Source of the DNA: Candidatus Binataceae bacterium
Lineage (GTDB): Bacteria > Desulfobacterota > Binatia > Binatales > Binataceae
Reading direction: 5' to 3'
DNA: 64,000 nt
Assembly: GCA_035508495.1 (NCBI GenBank)
Contig: DATJMX010000049.1
Coordinates: 1-64,000, forward strand
Shown: positions 25,936 to 35,689 of the stretch, piece by piece
Numbering within the stretch: the stretch's first letter is position 1
How the letters are laid out: each line of letters starts with the position of its first letter
Position numbers and translations under genes: made by a program
The notes under the pieces: generated by a model
What the model saw: only the letters and a program-made list of their open reading frames with translations
Told to the model about the DNA's origin: nothing
Databases searched by the model: none

Positions 25936-26204
25936 GCTGGCAGGGAAAGTTAGCGATTGCGTGTAATAATGTCAAAGAACGCCAATATACCAATTGCCGC
26001 AAATGCTTCCGCGCTGCGACCGATGGCGCCGCAATGCCACTGCTTCGAAGTGCGCAGGCGACGCGCCGATAGGCGACAAACTTGTGGCGCCGATCGAAAC
26101 AAGGCGCTCGAATGATTGGCCGCGCCGCTGAGCTTTTCGATGGCATCCTGATTGCTGATGCTCAGCCGCACTACGCTGCCAAAAAACAAATGAGGTTTAC
26201 GACG

Positions 26205-26687
26205 ATGGCACTTCTTGAAAAATGGAACCCTTCGCGCGAGATCGAGCGCTTTCGCCGCGAGTTCGATGATCTGCTTGAAAAAGTAGGCTTCGAGCGCGGC
26301 GGCTCGTTCCTCAAAGACTGGGACTCAATGGCGCTGAAGCCGGCGCTCGAGTCATTTGTCGATGGCGACAAGTTCACGGTGCGGATAGAACTGGCCGGTA
26401 TCGATCCGAAGAACGTCGACATCAAGGTCGCCGACGGAGTGCTGACGGTTAAGGGCTCGCGCGAACAGAAGATCGAAACCGAAAGCAAAAAGCGCGACTT
26501 CTTCCGCCGTGAGATTCGTTACGGGACGTTTGAGCGATCGGTCTCACTTCCCGAAGGAATGAAGGCCGAGGATCTCAAGGCGATCTATCATGACGGAATC
26601 CTCGAGCTGAGCGGTCCGATGCCGAAGGAATCCGCGCCCAAGGAAATAAAGATCGAAATTCAGCACAGCGAACCGAAGCAAGAGTAG
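26205..26687 (+). CDS. Hsp20/alpha-crystallin small heat-shock protein
   Basis: This protein of about 160 residues has an N-terminal amphipathic region (EKWNPSREIERFRREFDDLL), an alpha-crystallin domain (ESFVDGDKFTVRIELAGIDP, DIKVADGVLTVKGSRE, RSVSLPEGMKAEDLKAIYHD, GILELSGPMPK) and a short tail with IKIEI in the place of the IxI motif. Such proteins bind unfolding proteins without ATP. TGAGGT lies before the ATG at 26205; the frame runs further upstream without a ribosome site. A clear terminator follows. Confidence 0.95.
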   Translation: MALLEKWNPSREIERFRREFDDLLEKVGFERGGSFLKDWDSMALKPALESFVDGDKFTVRIELAGIDPKNVDIKVADGVLTVKGSREQKIETESKKRDFFRREIRYGTFERSVSLPEGMKAEDLKAIYHDGILELSGPMPKESAPKEIKIEIQHSEPKQE

Positions 26688-26746
26688 GCCAAAGATGGCG
26701 CCGAAGCGCCGCATGGGCGGACGCGTGCTACGCCCGTTCTGATAGT

Positions 26747-26780
26747 AACCTCGTCCGCAAAAAGCGGGCGAGGTTATTTT
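26747..26780. terminator. Intrinsic terminator between Hsp20 and convergent zinc-finger gene
   Basis: AACCTCGtCCGC and GCGGgCGAGGTT pair around AAAAA and are followed by ATTTT on the plus strand, serving the Hsp20 gene. Confidence 0.82.
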
Positions 26781-26799
26781 CAGAGATCTGGGCGGAGCG

Positions 26800-27606
26800 T
26801 TATCGCCGGGGCGATTTCTTTCTTGCAGTGGATTTCTTCGCCACGATCTTTTTCTTCGCGAGCGGCTTGGCGCGCGCGGCGATCTTTTTCCCGGCCGGCG
26901 CCTTCCTTTGCGCAGCCGCACTCTTTTTAAGAGCAACCTTCTTTTTCGTTGTAGCCGCTTTCTTCGCTGCGGCCTTCTTCTTCGCGGCGAGCGCCAAAGG
27001 CGCGAGTTTTTTCGCGATTGGAGCGGCTTTCTTCAATACCGAGGTCTTCTTCCTGGCCGCGGCCTTTCTTACGCTGCGGCGCCGGGGCTCGGCGATCGCT
27101 GCGGGGACAAAGTTCTCTCCGGCAAGGTCCGATGCGCGGCGATCGGGCTCTTCGAGCGGCTCCTTGTCGCCGAGCCGACTCTCGATACCCTCGGGCGGCT
27201 GCCATCGACTTTCGAATTCCCGGCTCTCTTCGCCCGGTGCGCGATCCTCGCGCTGAATTCCGACGCACTTGCCGCAGAGTTCAGCGAAAGGCATCGCCTT
27301 CAGCCGCTCGAGCTCTATCTCGTTTTTGCACTTGCGGCAGATACCGTAGGTCCCGTCGTCGAGGCGCTTCAGCGCTTCGTGGATCTCCGTGAGCCGATTT
27401 TCGGCGCGATCGATCAACGCGGCGTGGAGCTCGAGGTCCTCGTCGGCGCGGGCCTCATCAAGTGTGTCGCCCGGGTCCTCGGAAACATCGCCGGAGCGAT
27501 CCTCACGCAACGCACGTACCCGGTCGGTTTCCTTGATGCGGAGGTTGGTCAGAAGGTCGCGCAGAACCTGCCGCCGCTGGCTGCCTTCCTGGTTGGAATC
27601 TTTCAT
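26800..27606 (-). CDS. DksA/TraR-type zinc-finger protein with lysine-rich histone H1-like tail
   Basis: From the ATG at 27606 the protein has about 268 residues. The first 110 form a TraR/DksA-like domain: a coiled-coil region rich in Glu/Arg (EDPGDTLDEARADEDLELHA, ALIDRAENRLTEIHEALKRL) and a four-Cys zinc finger, CRKC-17 residues-CGKC. After an acidic linker, the last 90 residues are almost only Lys, Ala and Arg with repeated AAKKA/KKA units, like histone H1 and bacterial nucleoid proteins. DksA-type proteins bind RNA polymerase through its secondary channel, and the tail should bind DNA non-specifically. The combination is the notable feature. Confidence 0.85.
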   Translation of the reverse strand: MKDSNQEGSQRRQVLRDLLTNLRIKETDRVRALREDRSGDVSEDPGDTLDEARADEDLELHAALIDRAENRLTEIHEALKRLDDGTYGICRKCKNEIELERLKAMPFAELCGKCVGIQREDRAPGEESREFESRWQPPEGIESRLGDKEPLEEPDRRASDLAGENFVPAAIAEPRRRSVRKAAARKKTSVLKKAAPIAKKLAPLALAAKKKAAAKKAATTKKKVALKKSAAAQRKAPAGKKIAARAKPLAKKKIVAKKSTARKKSPRR

Positions 27607-27726
27607 GAGGCCTTTCTTCCCTTCGAGGTTGGATAAATGCGGAGAGGCATCAGACCCCACAATAGCAGCGTGACCGCGGACATGAACACGCCATGCCGCG
27701 GCCACCGAGACCGAGACCAGGTTTTT

Positions 27727-28250
27727 TCAGGCAGCCTTGCTCGTCCCCGGCTGCTGGCGAACGGCGAAGCGTTGGTCGAGCTGATTCATCTTGTCGACGA
27801 CGCCACCGTACTCCAGCTCCGAGTATGACAGCATCGCCGGACCGGAGAAGCCTTGCATGCGAATCTCGGCAGCCTCCTGGGAGGCGTTATTGCTTCCGCA
27901 CATCGTGCCCGCGACGTAATGCGCAGGCGATAGGGCTGAAGAATCTCGCCCGTGGCGGGGAAGTTGCCCTGGGCGCGTACTAGAGCCACCGGATCATCCT
28001 TGCCCGTGTACTTGCTCGCGATGTTGTGGAGGCGCGAGGTCCATACCCACTGCGGCGATCTCGTTGGTTGCACGGCTGTGTACGGATTCGACGACGAAAC
28101 GCTCGTTGTCACGCAGCAGGCAGGCGATATCGTAGAGCTCTTTGAGTGCGCGGAATTGAATCACGCGATCGCCCTCGGCGTAGCTCACGTCCATGATCGT
28201 GTAGCTGTAGCCTTTCGCAATCGCGGGTGAGAGCAGCAGGCCTGCACAGT
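27727..28250 (-). pseudogene. Decayed class V fructose-1,6-bisphosphate aldolase/phosphatase
   Basis: Three reading frames of the minus strand together give a protein matching the middle and end of FBP aldolase/phosphatase. Frame one reads GYSYTIMDVSYAEGDRVIQF and ELYDIACLLRDNERFVVESV; after a shift near 28040 frame two reads TSRLHNIASKYTGKDDPVAL and VRAQGNFPATGEI; after a second shift near 27930 frame three reads HYVAGTMCGSNNA and then GPAMLSYSELEYGGVVDKM. The KYTGKDDP block and the ELEYG end are family landmarks. The stretch between GSNNA and GPAML that normally holds the catalytic C-terminal third is missing, as is the whole N-terminus. It lies next to tpiA, also gluconeogenic. Confidence 0.72.
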
Positions 28251-28419
28251 ACCGCGCGCCCGATCGATACGTTTTGTGGCGCCGAAGGAGCCAACTTCTG
28301 GTCACGCGAAAATCGACGACCGTGCTCGAACGACGGAATTTCTCGGCGTTACGCCCTGCACCGATGGCATGCTTGCTGCTGAATGACCTCGCCAGGGCGG
28401 CTGGAAGTCGGATAACAAA

Positions 28420-29220
28420 ATGCCATCAGAAACCATACAGAGCGCGCGCCGACGAATATTTGTCGGCAACTGGAAGTTGAATCTTACGGCGCCCGAGGCG
28501 CGCGCACTCATGGTCGCACTCCGAAAGCAAATCGACGGCGAATCGGCACGACTCGCGCGAGATCGCGACCTGGTCGTGGCGCCGCCCAATCTGGCGCTGC
28601 CTGCCGTCGCGCAGGAACTTGCCGGATCGTCGATTCAGCTCGGCGCGCAGAACATGTATTGCGAGGATCGCGGCGCCTTCACCGGCGAAGCCTCGGCGCC
28701 GATGCTGAAGGTGTTCGGCGTTACGCACGTGATCGTCGGGCACTCGGAGCGCCGCAACGTTTTTCACGAGGACGACGATCTTACCAATCGAAAACTGCGC
28801 GCCGCGCTACGCCACCGGCTCACGCCGATTCTCTGTGTCGGTGAGCATCTCGCGGATCGCGAACGAGGCCGCGCACTCGAGGTCGTGCTGGGGCAGGTCG
28901 AGCGCGGGCTGAGCGAGGTCGACGATCTCGATATCGCGCGCGTGGTTATTGCCTACGAGCCGGTTTGGGCCGTCGGCACCGGCCGCAACGCCAAGCCGGG
29001 CGACGTCGAACTGATTCACGGCTCGATTCGAGGCGCGTTACTTGAACGCTATGGCCGCGCCGTCGCCCACGCGACGCGAATCGTTTACGGCGGCAGCATC
29101 ACGGCCAGCACTATCGACGCGGTGCTGGCGCGCGACAACGTCGACGGTGTGATCGTCGGCGGCGCCAGCCTCCAGGCCGATTCGTTCGCGCAAATCATCC
29201 GAAGCGCAATGCTCCAGTGA
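28420..29220 (+). CDS. tpiA: Triosephosphate isomerase
   Basis: This 266-residue TIM barrel has the full catalytic set: NWKLN (residues 17-21, catalytic Lys), GHSERR (catalytic His, near residue 107) and AYEPVWAVGTGRNA (catalytic Glu, near 179), with YGGSI and GGASL as the phosphate-binding loops. It interconverts dihydroxyacetone phosphate and glyceraldehyde 3-phosphate in the cytoplasm. The usual gapA-pgk neighbours are absent; instead a decayed FBP aldolase/phosphatase lies upstream and phosphoketolase is convergent with no gap at all (stops at 29220 and 29221). Confidence 0.96.
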   Translation: MPSETIQSARRRIFVGNWKLNLTAPEARALMVALRKQIDGESARLARDRDLVVAPPNLALPAVAQELAGSSIQLGAQNMYCEDRGAFTGEASAPMLKVFGVTHVIVGHSERRNVFHEDDDLTNRKLRAALRHRLTPILCVGEHLADRERGRALEVVLGQVERGLSEVDDLDIARVVIAYEPVWAVGTGRNAKPGDVELIHGSIRGALLERYGRAVAHATRIVYGGSITASTIDAVLARDNVDGVIVGGASLQADSFAQIIRSAMLQ

Positions 29221-31623
29221 TCAGAGCTCGAACGGCCACTTCCAGTCGGTGATCTCCGTTTTGTCCGTGCCTTGGTCGGCCGCATGCCGGAGATGCTCGC
29301 TGATCTGATCCTTGAGCCATTCCTTGAAGTGCGCGGCGACCGAGCGCAGACGCGGCACGCGATCGATTACGTCAATCGCCAGGTTGAAGCGGTCGGTCTG
29401 GTTGTGAATGGCGAGCTCGAGCGGCGTGTTGATGCTGCCGAACTCCTTGTAGCCGCGCACGTGCAGGTTGTTGTGATTGGCGCGCCGGTACGCGAGCTTG
29501 TGAATCAGCCATGGATAACCGTGGAAGTTGAAAATCACCGGCTTGTCGGTTGTAAACAAGGTGTCGAAGTCGCGATCGCTCATGCCGTGCGGATGCTCCG
29601 CCGAAGGCTGCATCCTGAACAGATCAACAACATTGACGAAGCGCAGCTTGATGTCGGAAATATGCTCGCGCAGTAGCGCCACCGCCGCCAGCGCTTCGAC
29701 CGTGGCGACATCGCCAGCGCTGGCGATGACTGCATCGGGTTCCGCACCCTGGTCATTGGATGCCCAGTCCCAAAGCCCGATGCCTTTCGTGCAATGGTTC
29801 ACCGCTTCATCCATCGTAAGGAACTGCAGATGCGGCTGCTTATCGGCAACGATCACGTTGACGTAGTCGACGCTGCGCAGGCAGTGATCGGCAACCGACA
29901 GCAGGCAGTTCGCGTCGGGTGGAAGGTAGATGCGTGTGACGAGTGGACTCTTGTTGGTGAGCACGTCGATGAAGCCGGGATCCTGATGCGTAAAGCCATT
30001 GTGGTCCTGCCGCCAGACCGTCGAGCTGATCAGGATGTTAAGCGATGAGACCGGCCGCCGCCATTCGACTTCGATGCGCGCTTTTTCCAGCCACTTCGCA
30101 TGCTGATTCACCATCGAATCGACGACGTGTGCGAACGCTTCGTAGGTCGCGAAGACCGCGTGCCTGCCAGTGAGAAGATAACCTTCGGCCCAGCCCTCGA
30201 GCGTGTGCTCGCTCAGCATTTCCATCACACGGCCGTCGACGGAAAGCTCGCTGCCGTCGAGATCTTCAGGTCTCATCTCGGCGAGCCAGGTTTTCTTGCT
30301 CGCCTGGTAGATCGCCTGCAACTTGTTGGAGGCAGTCTCGTCGGGACCGAAAACGCGAAACGTCTTCATGTTGTCGCGCATCACGTCGCGCAGGAACTCG
30401 CCCATGACCTGAGTGCTGGATTCCTGTGATTGCCCGGGCTTGGCGAAATCCACCGCGTATTCGCGAAAATCCGGCAGCCGCAGCGGCGTGCGCAAGAGCC
30501 CGCCGTTGGCGTGAGGATTGTCGCTCATGCGCCGCGTTCCGGCGGGCGCGAGTTTCTTGAGCTCCGGAATCAGCCGCCCCGATTCATCGAACAGTTCCTG
30601 CGGCCGATAAGAACGCATCCACGATTCGAGTGCCGCAAGATGCGCCGGATTGGTTGTCACATCCAGGATCGGCACCTGGTGCGCGCGCCAGAAACCCTCG
30701 ATGCGATGTCCGTCGAGCTCCTTTGGCCCGGTCCAGCCCTTGGGCGTGCGCATCACGATCATCGGCCAGCGCGGGCGCCGCGCCTCGCCGCTGGAGCGCG
30801 CTTCGTCCTGGATGCTCCTGATCTCCGCGATGCAGTGCTCGAGCGTCGCAGCGATCTGCTGATGCACCTGCGCTGGATCGTCGCCCTCGACGAAATACGG
30901 CGTGTAGCCATATCCGACGAACAGGCTTTCCAGCTCCTGGTGCGGAATTCGCGCGAGCAAGGTTGGATTGGCGATTTTGTAACCGTTCAAGTGAAGGATC
31001 GGCAGCACAGCGCCATCGCGGATCGGATTGAGGAACTTGTTCGAATGCCACGACGTCGCCAGCGGTCCCGTTTCAGCTTCGCCATCGCCAACGACCGGTA
31101 CCACGATCAGGTCGGGATTATCGAACGCGGCGCCATATGCGTGCGAGAGGCTGTAGCCGAGCTCCCCGCCTTCGTGAATCGAGCCTGGAGTCTCGGGAGT
31201 GCAATGACTGCCGACTCCGCCCGGAAACGAAAAGAGCCGGAAGAAATGACGCAGCCCTTCGAGATCCTGACTGCGATCCGGATAGACCTCCGAATAAGTA
31301 CCTTCGAGGTATGCGTTCGCGAGGACGGCCGGCGCACCGTGGCCCGGTCCGGAGATGTACATCATGTTGAGATCGTACTTCTTGATGAGCCGATTGAGAT
31401 GCACCCAGACCAGCGACTGCCCCGGATCCGATCCCCAGTGGCCCAGCAGGCGCTTTTTGATGTGCTCGACTTTGAGTGGTTCGCGCAAGAGCGGATTATC
31501 ACGCAGATAGAGCATCCCGACGCAGAGGTAATTGCACGCGCGCCAGTAGGCATCGATCGCACTCAATTCTTCGGCACTGAGGGGAGACTTGGCGAGATTC
31601 GCGCTTGGATCTTCCTCGTACAT
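29221..31623 (-). CDS. xfp: Phosphoketolase (xylulose-5-phosphate/fructose-6-phosphate)
   Basis: The 800-residue thiamine-diphosphate enzyme contains [40 protein letters not shown], the GDGEAETGP metal/TPP motif near residue 175-185, and C-terminal [20 protein letters not shown], all as in bacterial phosphoketolases. It splits xylulose 5-phosphate (or fructose 6-phosphate) into acetyl phosphate and a triose phosphate or erythrose 4-phosphate. I used the ATG at 31623, nine bases after AGGAG; an in-frame TTG lies three codons earlier. A CoA-transferase is divergent across a strong palindrome. Neither ackA nor pta is in the window. Confidence 0.95.
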   Translation of the reverse strand: MYEEDPSANLAKSPLSAEELSAIDAYWRACNYLCVGMLYLRDNPLLREPLKVEHIKKRLLGHWGSDPGQSLVWVHLNRLIKKYDLNMMYISGPGHGAPAVLANAYLEGTYSEVYPDRSQDLEGLRHFFRLFSFPGGVGSHCTPETPGSIHEGGELGYSLSHAYGAAFDNPDLIVVPVVGDGEAETGPLATSWHSNKFLNPIRDGAVLPILHLNGYKIANPTLLARIPHQELESLFVGYGYTPYFVEGDDPAQVHQQIAATLEHCIAEIRSIQDEARSSGEARRPRWPMIVMRTPKGWTGPKELDGHRIEGFWRAHQVPILDVTTNPAHLAALESWMRSYRPQELFDESGRLIPELKKLAPAGTRRMSDNPHANGGLLRTPLRLPDFREYAVDFAKPGQSQESSTQVMGEFLRDVMRDNMKTFRVFGPDETASNKLQAIYQASKKTWLAEMRPEDLDGSELSVDGRVMEMLSEHTLEGWAEGYLLTGRHAVFATYEAFAHVVDSMVNQHAKWLEKARIEVEWRRPVSSLNILISSTVWRQDHNGFTHQDPGFIDVLTNKSPLVTRIYLPPDANCLLSVADHCLRSVDYVNVIVADKQPHLQFLTMDEAVNHCTKGIGLWDWASNDQGAEPDAVIASAGDVATVEALAAVALLREHISDIKLRFVNVVDLFRMQPSAEHPHGMSDRDFDTLFTTDKPVIFNFHGYPWLIHKLAYRRANHNNLHVRGYKEFGSINTPLELAIHNQTDRFNLAIDVIDRVPRLRSVAAHFKEWLKDQISEHLRHAADQGTDKTEITDWKWPFEL

Positions 31624-31726
31624 AAAGATCAACTCCTGATTTCGAAAGCAGATTCTTTGGATGAGCCGATCGATCGACTAACGCATCTAACCTCACCGCA
31701 TCGCCCCATTAGGGTCAACGAAAAAG

Positions 31727-31749
31727 AAGTGTATCCGATCGATACACTT
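31727..31749. promoter_or_regulatory. Operator-like inverted repeat between xfp and CoA-transferase genes
   Basis: AAGTGTATC (31727-31735) and GATACACTT (31741-31749) are perfect 9-base arms around the spacer CGATC. It lies in the divergent spacer about 100 bases from each start codon. Dyads of this size bind dimeric regulators of TetR, GntR or similar families. It is not followed by a T-run, so a terminator is unlikely. Confidence 0.65.
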
Positions 31750-31848
31750 AAACTGCCTGTGGTCATTAACACAACGTGGAATTCGGAATGATCAAACTGG
31801 CACGCATATAGCTAACTCGAGTAGAAATCTCCCGCAGAAAGGGCACCC

Positions 31849-33159
31849 ATGTACGAGGCTGAATACAAATCCAGGCTGATGACTGCTGAGGCCGCCGTCG
31901 CACTTATTCCCAAGCGTGGCAACCTTTCGATGGGAATGGCGATCAGCGAACCCCCTGCCCTGCTTATGGCTCTCGAAGAGCGCATCAAGGCGCACGAGAT
32001 CGAGGAGCTGCGCGTTTACTATTCGCATTCGGTCGCAGCGGCGGCATTCACGATCCTCAAATACCAGTACATGAACGTGATCAAACCGCATCCGTTCTTT
32101 CCCACCATCGTCGAACGCACGCTCGCGGAGCAGGGCCTGCTCGACAATCGGCGCGTCATCTCCTACATGCCCGGGAACTTCAGCGCGATGCCGCGGACGC
32201 TCGAGCAGATCGGAATCGACGCCTTCGTCGTGATGGTCGCGCCGATGGACAAGGGCGGATTTTTCAGCTGCGGGACCAACGGCGATTACACCGTGCCGGC
32301 CGCGCGCGCGGCAAAGAAACTCATCATCGAGGTCAATCCGAAGATGCCGCGCGTGTTCGGCAACTGCGCGGTGCATATCTCGGAAGTCGATGCGATCGTT
32401 GAAAATGAGAGCCCGCTATTTTCAGTTCCTCCCCGCCCGGGCACCGAGACCGACGAGGCAATTGCCCGCCACATTGTCGAGCTGGTGCCGGATCGCGCGA
32501 CGCTCCAGATCGGGGTCGGCGGCGTGCCGAACGCCGTCTGCAGCGCGCTCAACAATCACAAGGACCTCGGCATCCACACCGAGTTGATGATGCCCTCGCT
32601 GGGGGCGCTGATTCAGTCGGGCGCAGTCACCAACAAGTTCAAAAATGTCAACCGGTATAAAAACGTCTACACTCTGGCGGCAGGCGACGCGGCTTTCTAT
32701 GAGCTGCTCAATGACAACTCGAGCATGGAAGCTTACCCCGTCGACTACGTGAACGACGCGCACGTGATCGCGCAGAACGATCGGGTCGTTTCACTCAACG
32801 CGTTCCTGGAAGTCGCGCTCGACGGCGCCGTAAACTCGGAATCCGTGATGGGCAGACAATACAGCGCGCCGGGTGGCCAGCTCGACTTCGTGCGCGGCGC
32901 TCAGCTCTCGCGAGACGGTAAATCGATTCTCGCCGCCTACTCGACGGCCGGCAAGGGCGCGATATCCAGGATCGTCCCGCGCCTCGAAGGCCCGACGACG
33001 GTGCCGCGCGCCGACACCCAGTACATCGCCACCGAGTTCGGCGTCGCTAACCTGCTCGGCAAGTCGATCGCCGAGCGCGCCGAAGCACTGATCAGGATCG
33101 CGCATCCAAAGTTCCAGGATGAGCTGCTGCATAGCGCGAAGCTGCTGGGCTACCGCTGA
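31849..33159 (+). CDS. Acetyl-CoA hydrolase/CoA-transferase family protein (4-hydroxybutyrate CoA-transferase-like)
   Basis: This 436-residue protein matches the acetyl-CoA hydrolase/transferase family: SMGMAISEPPALLMALEERI, HISEVDAIVENESPLFSVPP, LQIGVGGVPNAVCSALNNHK, and NSESVMGRQYSAPGGQLDFV with the GGQ-D-F-like motif near the active site. The family exchanges CoA between acetyl-CoA and butyrate-, succinate- or hydroxybutyrate-type acids through a glutamyl-CoA intermediate. It is divergent from phosphoketolase, so the pair may link acetyl-phosphate/acetate and acetyl-CoA pools. The exact acid partner is not predictable from sequence. Confidence 0.88.
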   Translation: MYEAEYKSRLMTAEAAVALIPKRGNLSMGMAISEPPALLMALEERIKAHEIEELRVYYSHSVAAAAFTILKYQYMNVIKPHPFFPTIVERTLAEQGLLDNRRVISYMPGNFSAMPRTLEQIGIDAFVVMVAPMDKGGFFSCGTNGDYTVPAARAAKKLIIEVNPKMPRVFGNCAVHISEVDAIVENESPLFSVPPRPGTETDEAIARHIVELVPDRATLQIGVGGVPNAVCSALNNHKDLGIHTELMMPSLGALIQSGAVTNKFKNVNRYKNVYTLAAGDAAFYELLNDNSSMEAYPVDYVNDAHVIAQNDRVVSLNAFLEVALDGAVNSESVMGRQYSAPGGQLDFVRGAQLSRDGKSILAAYSTAGKGAISRIVPRLEGPTTVPRADTQYIATEFGVANLLGKSIAERAEALIRIAHPKFQDELLHSAKLLGYR

Positions 33160-33202
33160 AGCGACCGGCAATTAAATTTTGCGCAAACGGTTTGCTAGCC
33201 GT

Positions 33203-34372
33203 ATGATCGCGGCGCCTATGGACGCGGACACACATCGGCCTCGCTACCTGAACTCAGCGAATCTTGAGCCGCTAATTGGCGCGCTGGCCGCCGACGGCTA
33301 CCAGGTCGTCGGACCCACCATCAAGGAAGGCGCGATCGTCTATGGCGAAATCAAATCCCAAGCTGATCTGCCGGTAGGATTTACTGACATCCAGGAGCCT
33401 GGCCGCTATCGCCTCGAAAAGCGCCGCGACGCTGCCATATTCGGATACGCCGTCGGTCCGCATTCCTGGAAGAAGTATCTCCATCTCCCAACGCTGCGCC
33501 TCTGGTCGGCCAATCGCAGCTCCGACGGCCGAATCACACTGGAAGACGGCGACGGTGAAGCACCGCGCCTCGCATTGCTTGGCGTCCGCGCCTGCGAGCT
33601 GGCCGCGATCGCGATCCAGGATAAAGTGCTGACCGCCGGCGCGTCGGTCGATACACACTACGCGCGCCGCCGCGCGAACATCTTTATCGTGGCCGCCAAC
33701 TGCATCGTCGCCGGCGGCACCTGCTTCTGCGCCTCGATGAATACCGGACCGCAGGTGCGCGGCGGCTACGATATCGCGCTCACCGAATTGATCGATGGAA
33801 GCTCCCACGGCTTTCTCGTTGAAGCTGGCAGCGCAGCGGGCGCGCGCATTCTGAGTCGCATCTCGAGCGACGAAGCTGGCGAGGATCGAATCACCGCGGC
33901 TCGCGAGGTAGTCGCGAAAACCTCGCAGCAGATGGGCCGCACGCTTGATACCGCCGAAATCAAAGATCTGCTGTACGCAAACCTCGAGCATTCGCGATGG
34001 GACGACGTCGCCAGCCGATGCCTCGGGTGTACGAACTGCACCATGGTCTGCCCGACCTGCTTTTGCACGACCGTTGAAGATCACGTTGACCTGACCGGCA
34101 GCACCGCCGAGCGCGTGCGCCAATGGGATTCCTGCTTCACGCTCGATCACTCCCATGTTCACAGCGGCAGCGTTCGCAACTCGCTGCGATCGCGCTACCG
34201 TCAGTGGATGACGCACAAGCTCGCCTCGTGGATCGACCAGTTCGGCAGCTCGGGATGCGTCGGATGTGGCCGCTGCATCACCTGGTGTCCAGTCGGAATC
34301 GATATCACCGAAGAGGCGGCGGCAATTCGCGCGTCCGACCTGCGAACGAGGGCGAAGGGCCGCGCCGTGTAG
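33203..34372 (+). CDS. hyhB: Group 3b [NiFe]-hydrogenase (sulfhydrogenase) beta subunit, 4Fe-4S protein
   Basis: This protein of about 390 residues has an N-terminal domain (VVGPTIKEGAIVYGEIKSQA, LLGVRACELAAIAIQDKVL) and two C-terminal ferredoxin clusters, CLGCTNCTMVCPTCFC and CVGCGRCITWCPVGID. These are typical of the beta subunit of cytoplasmic NAD(P)-linked hydrogenases, which passes electrons between the hydrogenase module and the flavin subunit. Starts at 33179 (TTG), 33203 and 33218 are all possible; no ribosome site decides. It opens an operon of six tightly packed genes running to 38218. Confidence 0.93.
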   Translation: MIAAPMDADTHRPRYLNSANLEPLIGALAADGYQVVGPTIKEGAIVYGEIKSQADLPVGFTDIQEPGRYRLEKRRDAAIFGYAVGPHSWKKYLHLPTLRLWSANRSSDGRITLEDGDGEAPRLALLGVRACELAAIAIQDKVLTAGASVDTHYARRRANIFIVAANCIVAGGTCFCASMNTGPQVRGGYDIALTELIDGSSHGFLVEAGSAAGARILSRISSDEAGEDRITAAREVVAKTSQQMGRTLDTAEIKDLLYANLEHSRWDDVASRCLGCTNCTMVCPTCFCTTVEDHVDLTGSTAERVRQWDSCFTLDHSHVHSGSVRNSLRSRYRQWMTHKLASWIDQFGSSGCVGCGRCITWCPVGIDITEEAAAIRASDLRTRAKGRAV

Positions 34373-34377
34373 GTGGC

Positions 34378-34839
34378 ATGGAAGATCTGAGCCGCATCAT
34401 CCGCAGCCATCCGTTCGTCCATGGCCTCGACGACGCGAAGATCAAGTTTCTCACCGGCTGCGCTGCCAATGTTCGGTTCGGCGCGGACAAATTTCTCGTT
34501 CGCGAAGGCAGCGATGCGAATGCTTCGTTTCTGATTCGCAGCGGGCGAGTGGTACTGGAAATCGATGTTCCAGGGCGCGGCGCCAAGCAGATTCAGACCG
34601 TCGAAGAAGGCGAAGTGCTCGGATGGTCGTGGCTGTATCCACCCTATCGATGGCAATTCGATGCGCGCGCGGTGACTCCCGTTCGCGCGATCCAGTTCGA
34701 CGGCGCGTGCCTCAGGAACAAGTGCGAAGCCGATCACGATCTCGGTTATGAAATCGTGAAGCGGCTGCTTTACCTGGTGCATCAGCGGCTCGAACGAACG
34801 CGCCTCCAACTGCTCGATGTGTATCGCTCGGATCGCTAG
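34378..34839 (+). CDS. Cyclic nucleotide-binding-domain protein in hydrogenase operon
   Basis: This 153-residue protein, starting at an ATG five bases after hyhB, is one cyclic-nucleotide-binding domain: RFGADKFLVREGSDANASFL, IRSGRVVLEIDV, TVEEGEVLGWSWLYPPYRWQ, FDARAVTPVRAIQFDGACLR, then a C-terminal helix. It lacks the DNA-binding helix-turn-helix of Crp proteins. The phosphate-binding cassette is altered (GWSWLYPPYRWQFDARA rather than GE...RxA), so it may not bind cAMP in the usual way. Its position between the beta and gamma subunit genes suggests a regulatory or structural role in the hydrogenase. Confidence 0.85.
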   Translation: MEDLSRIIRSHPFVHGLDDAKIKFLTGCAANVRFGADKFLVREGSDANASFLIRSGRVVLEIDVPGRGAKQIQTVEEGEVLGWSWLYPPYRWQFDARAVTPVRAIQFDGACLRNKCEADHDLGYEIVKRLLYLVHQRLERTRLQLLDVYRSDR

Positions 34840-34845
34840 AGCGCC

Positions 34846-35688
34846 ATGGACAGCCTCGTAAACTTGTCGCTCGATCCGATGACGCCGCGCTTCCTCGAAG
34901 TCCGGCGTGTCATTCGCGAAACTGCCGACACTGTCACGCTTCAGCTTCACGATCCCGAGGCGCGCACGTTCAAACCCGGGCAGTTCAACATGCTGTACCT
35001 GTTCGGCGGCGGCGAAGTTGCGATCTCGATGAGCGGTGAGCCCGCAACTCCCAGCAAGCTCGTGCATACGATTCGCGCCGTCGGCTCGGTCACCAGGCCG
35101 CTCGCGGACTTGCGGCGCGGCGCGATGGTCGGCGTGCGCGGACCCTTCGGCAGCGCGTGGCCGCTCGAAGAAGCGCAGCGCCGCGGATGCGATCTGCTTC
35201 TGCTCGCCGGCGGAATCGGCCTCGCGCCGTTGCGTCCCGCGATTTACACAGTGCATCGCAATCGCGATCGCTACGGACGCATGACGATACTCTACGGCGC
35301 ACGAAACCCCGCCGATCTTCTTTACGACAAGGAAGTCGCCGGATGGCAGCAGCCGCGCACTCACCTGCGGACGATCGTCGATCACGGCGACCTCGCATGG
35401 CGCGGCCGCATCGGCGTGATCACCGAGCTGCTGGCCGAGGCGAGCTTCGATCCGCTCGAGACGATCGCTCTGATGTGCGGCCCCGAAGTCATGATGCGTT
35501 TCGCCGAGCGCGAGCTCAGCCGCCGCGGGATGCCGCGCGAGAACATCTTCATCTCGCTCGAGCGCAACATGAAATGCGCGCTCGGCTTCTGCGGCCATTG
35601 CATGATGGCGGGATCGTTCATGTGCAAGGATGGTCCGGTGTTCCGCCTGAGCGACATCGCGCCGTTCTTCGGCGTGCGGGAGCTGTAA
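34846..35688 (+). CDS. hyhG: Group 3b [NiFe]-hydrogenase gamma subunit, FAD/NAD(P)-binding
   Basis: This 280-residue protein belongs to the ferredoxin-NADP reductase-like family used in sulfhydrogenases: [20 protein letters not shown] binds [21 protein letters not shown] binds NAD(P), and LMCGPEVMM follows. The C-terminal [20 protein letters not shown] carries a 2Fe-2S cluster as in dihydroorotate dehydrogenase electron-transfer subunits. It hands electrons to NAD(P)+. It starts six bases after the cyclic-nucleotide-binding gene and is followed almost without gap by the small subunit. Confidence 0.94.
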   Translation: MDSLVNLSLDPMTPRFLEVRRVIRETADTVTLQLHDPEARTFKPGQFNMLYLFGGGEVAISMSGEPATPSKLVHTIRAVGSVTRPLADLRRGAMVGVRGPFGSAWPLEEAQRRGCDLLLLAGGIGLAPLRPAIYTVHRNRDRYGRMTILYGARNPADLLYDKEVAGWQQPRTHLRTIVDHGDLAWRGRIGVITELLAEASFDPLETIALMCGPEVMMRFAERELSRRGMPRENIFISLERNMKCALGFCGHCMMAGSFMCKDGPVFRLSDIAPFFGVREL

Positions 35689-35689
35689 A

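Noticed and set aside
30430..31791. 453-codon plus-strand frame antisense to phosphoketolase
   Set aside because: It shadows a complete thiamine-diphosphate enzyme on the other strand and shows no motif.
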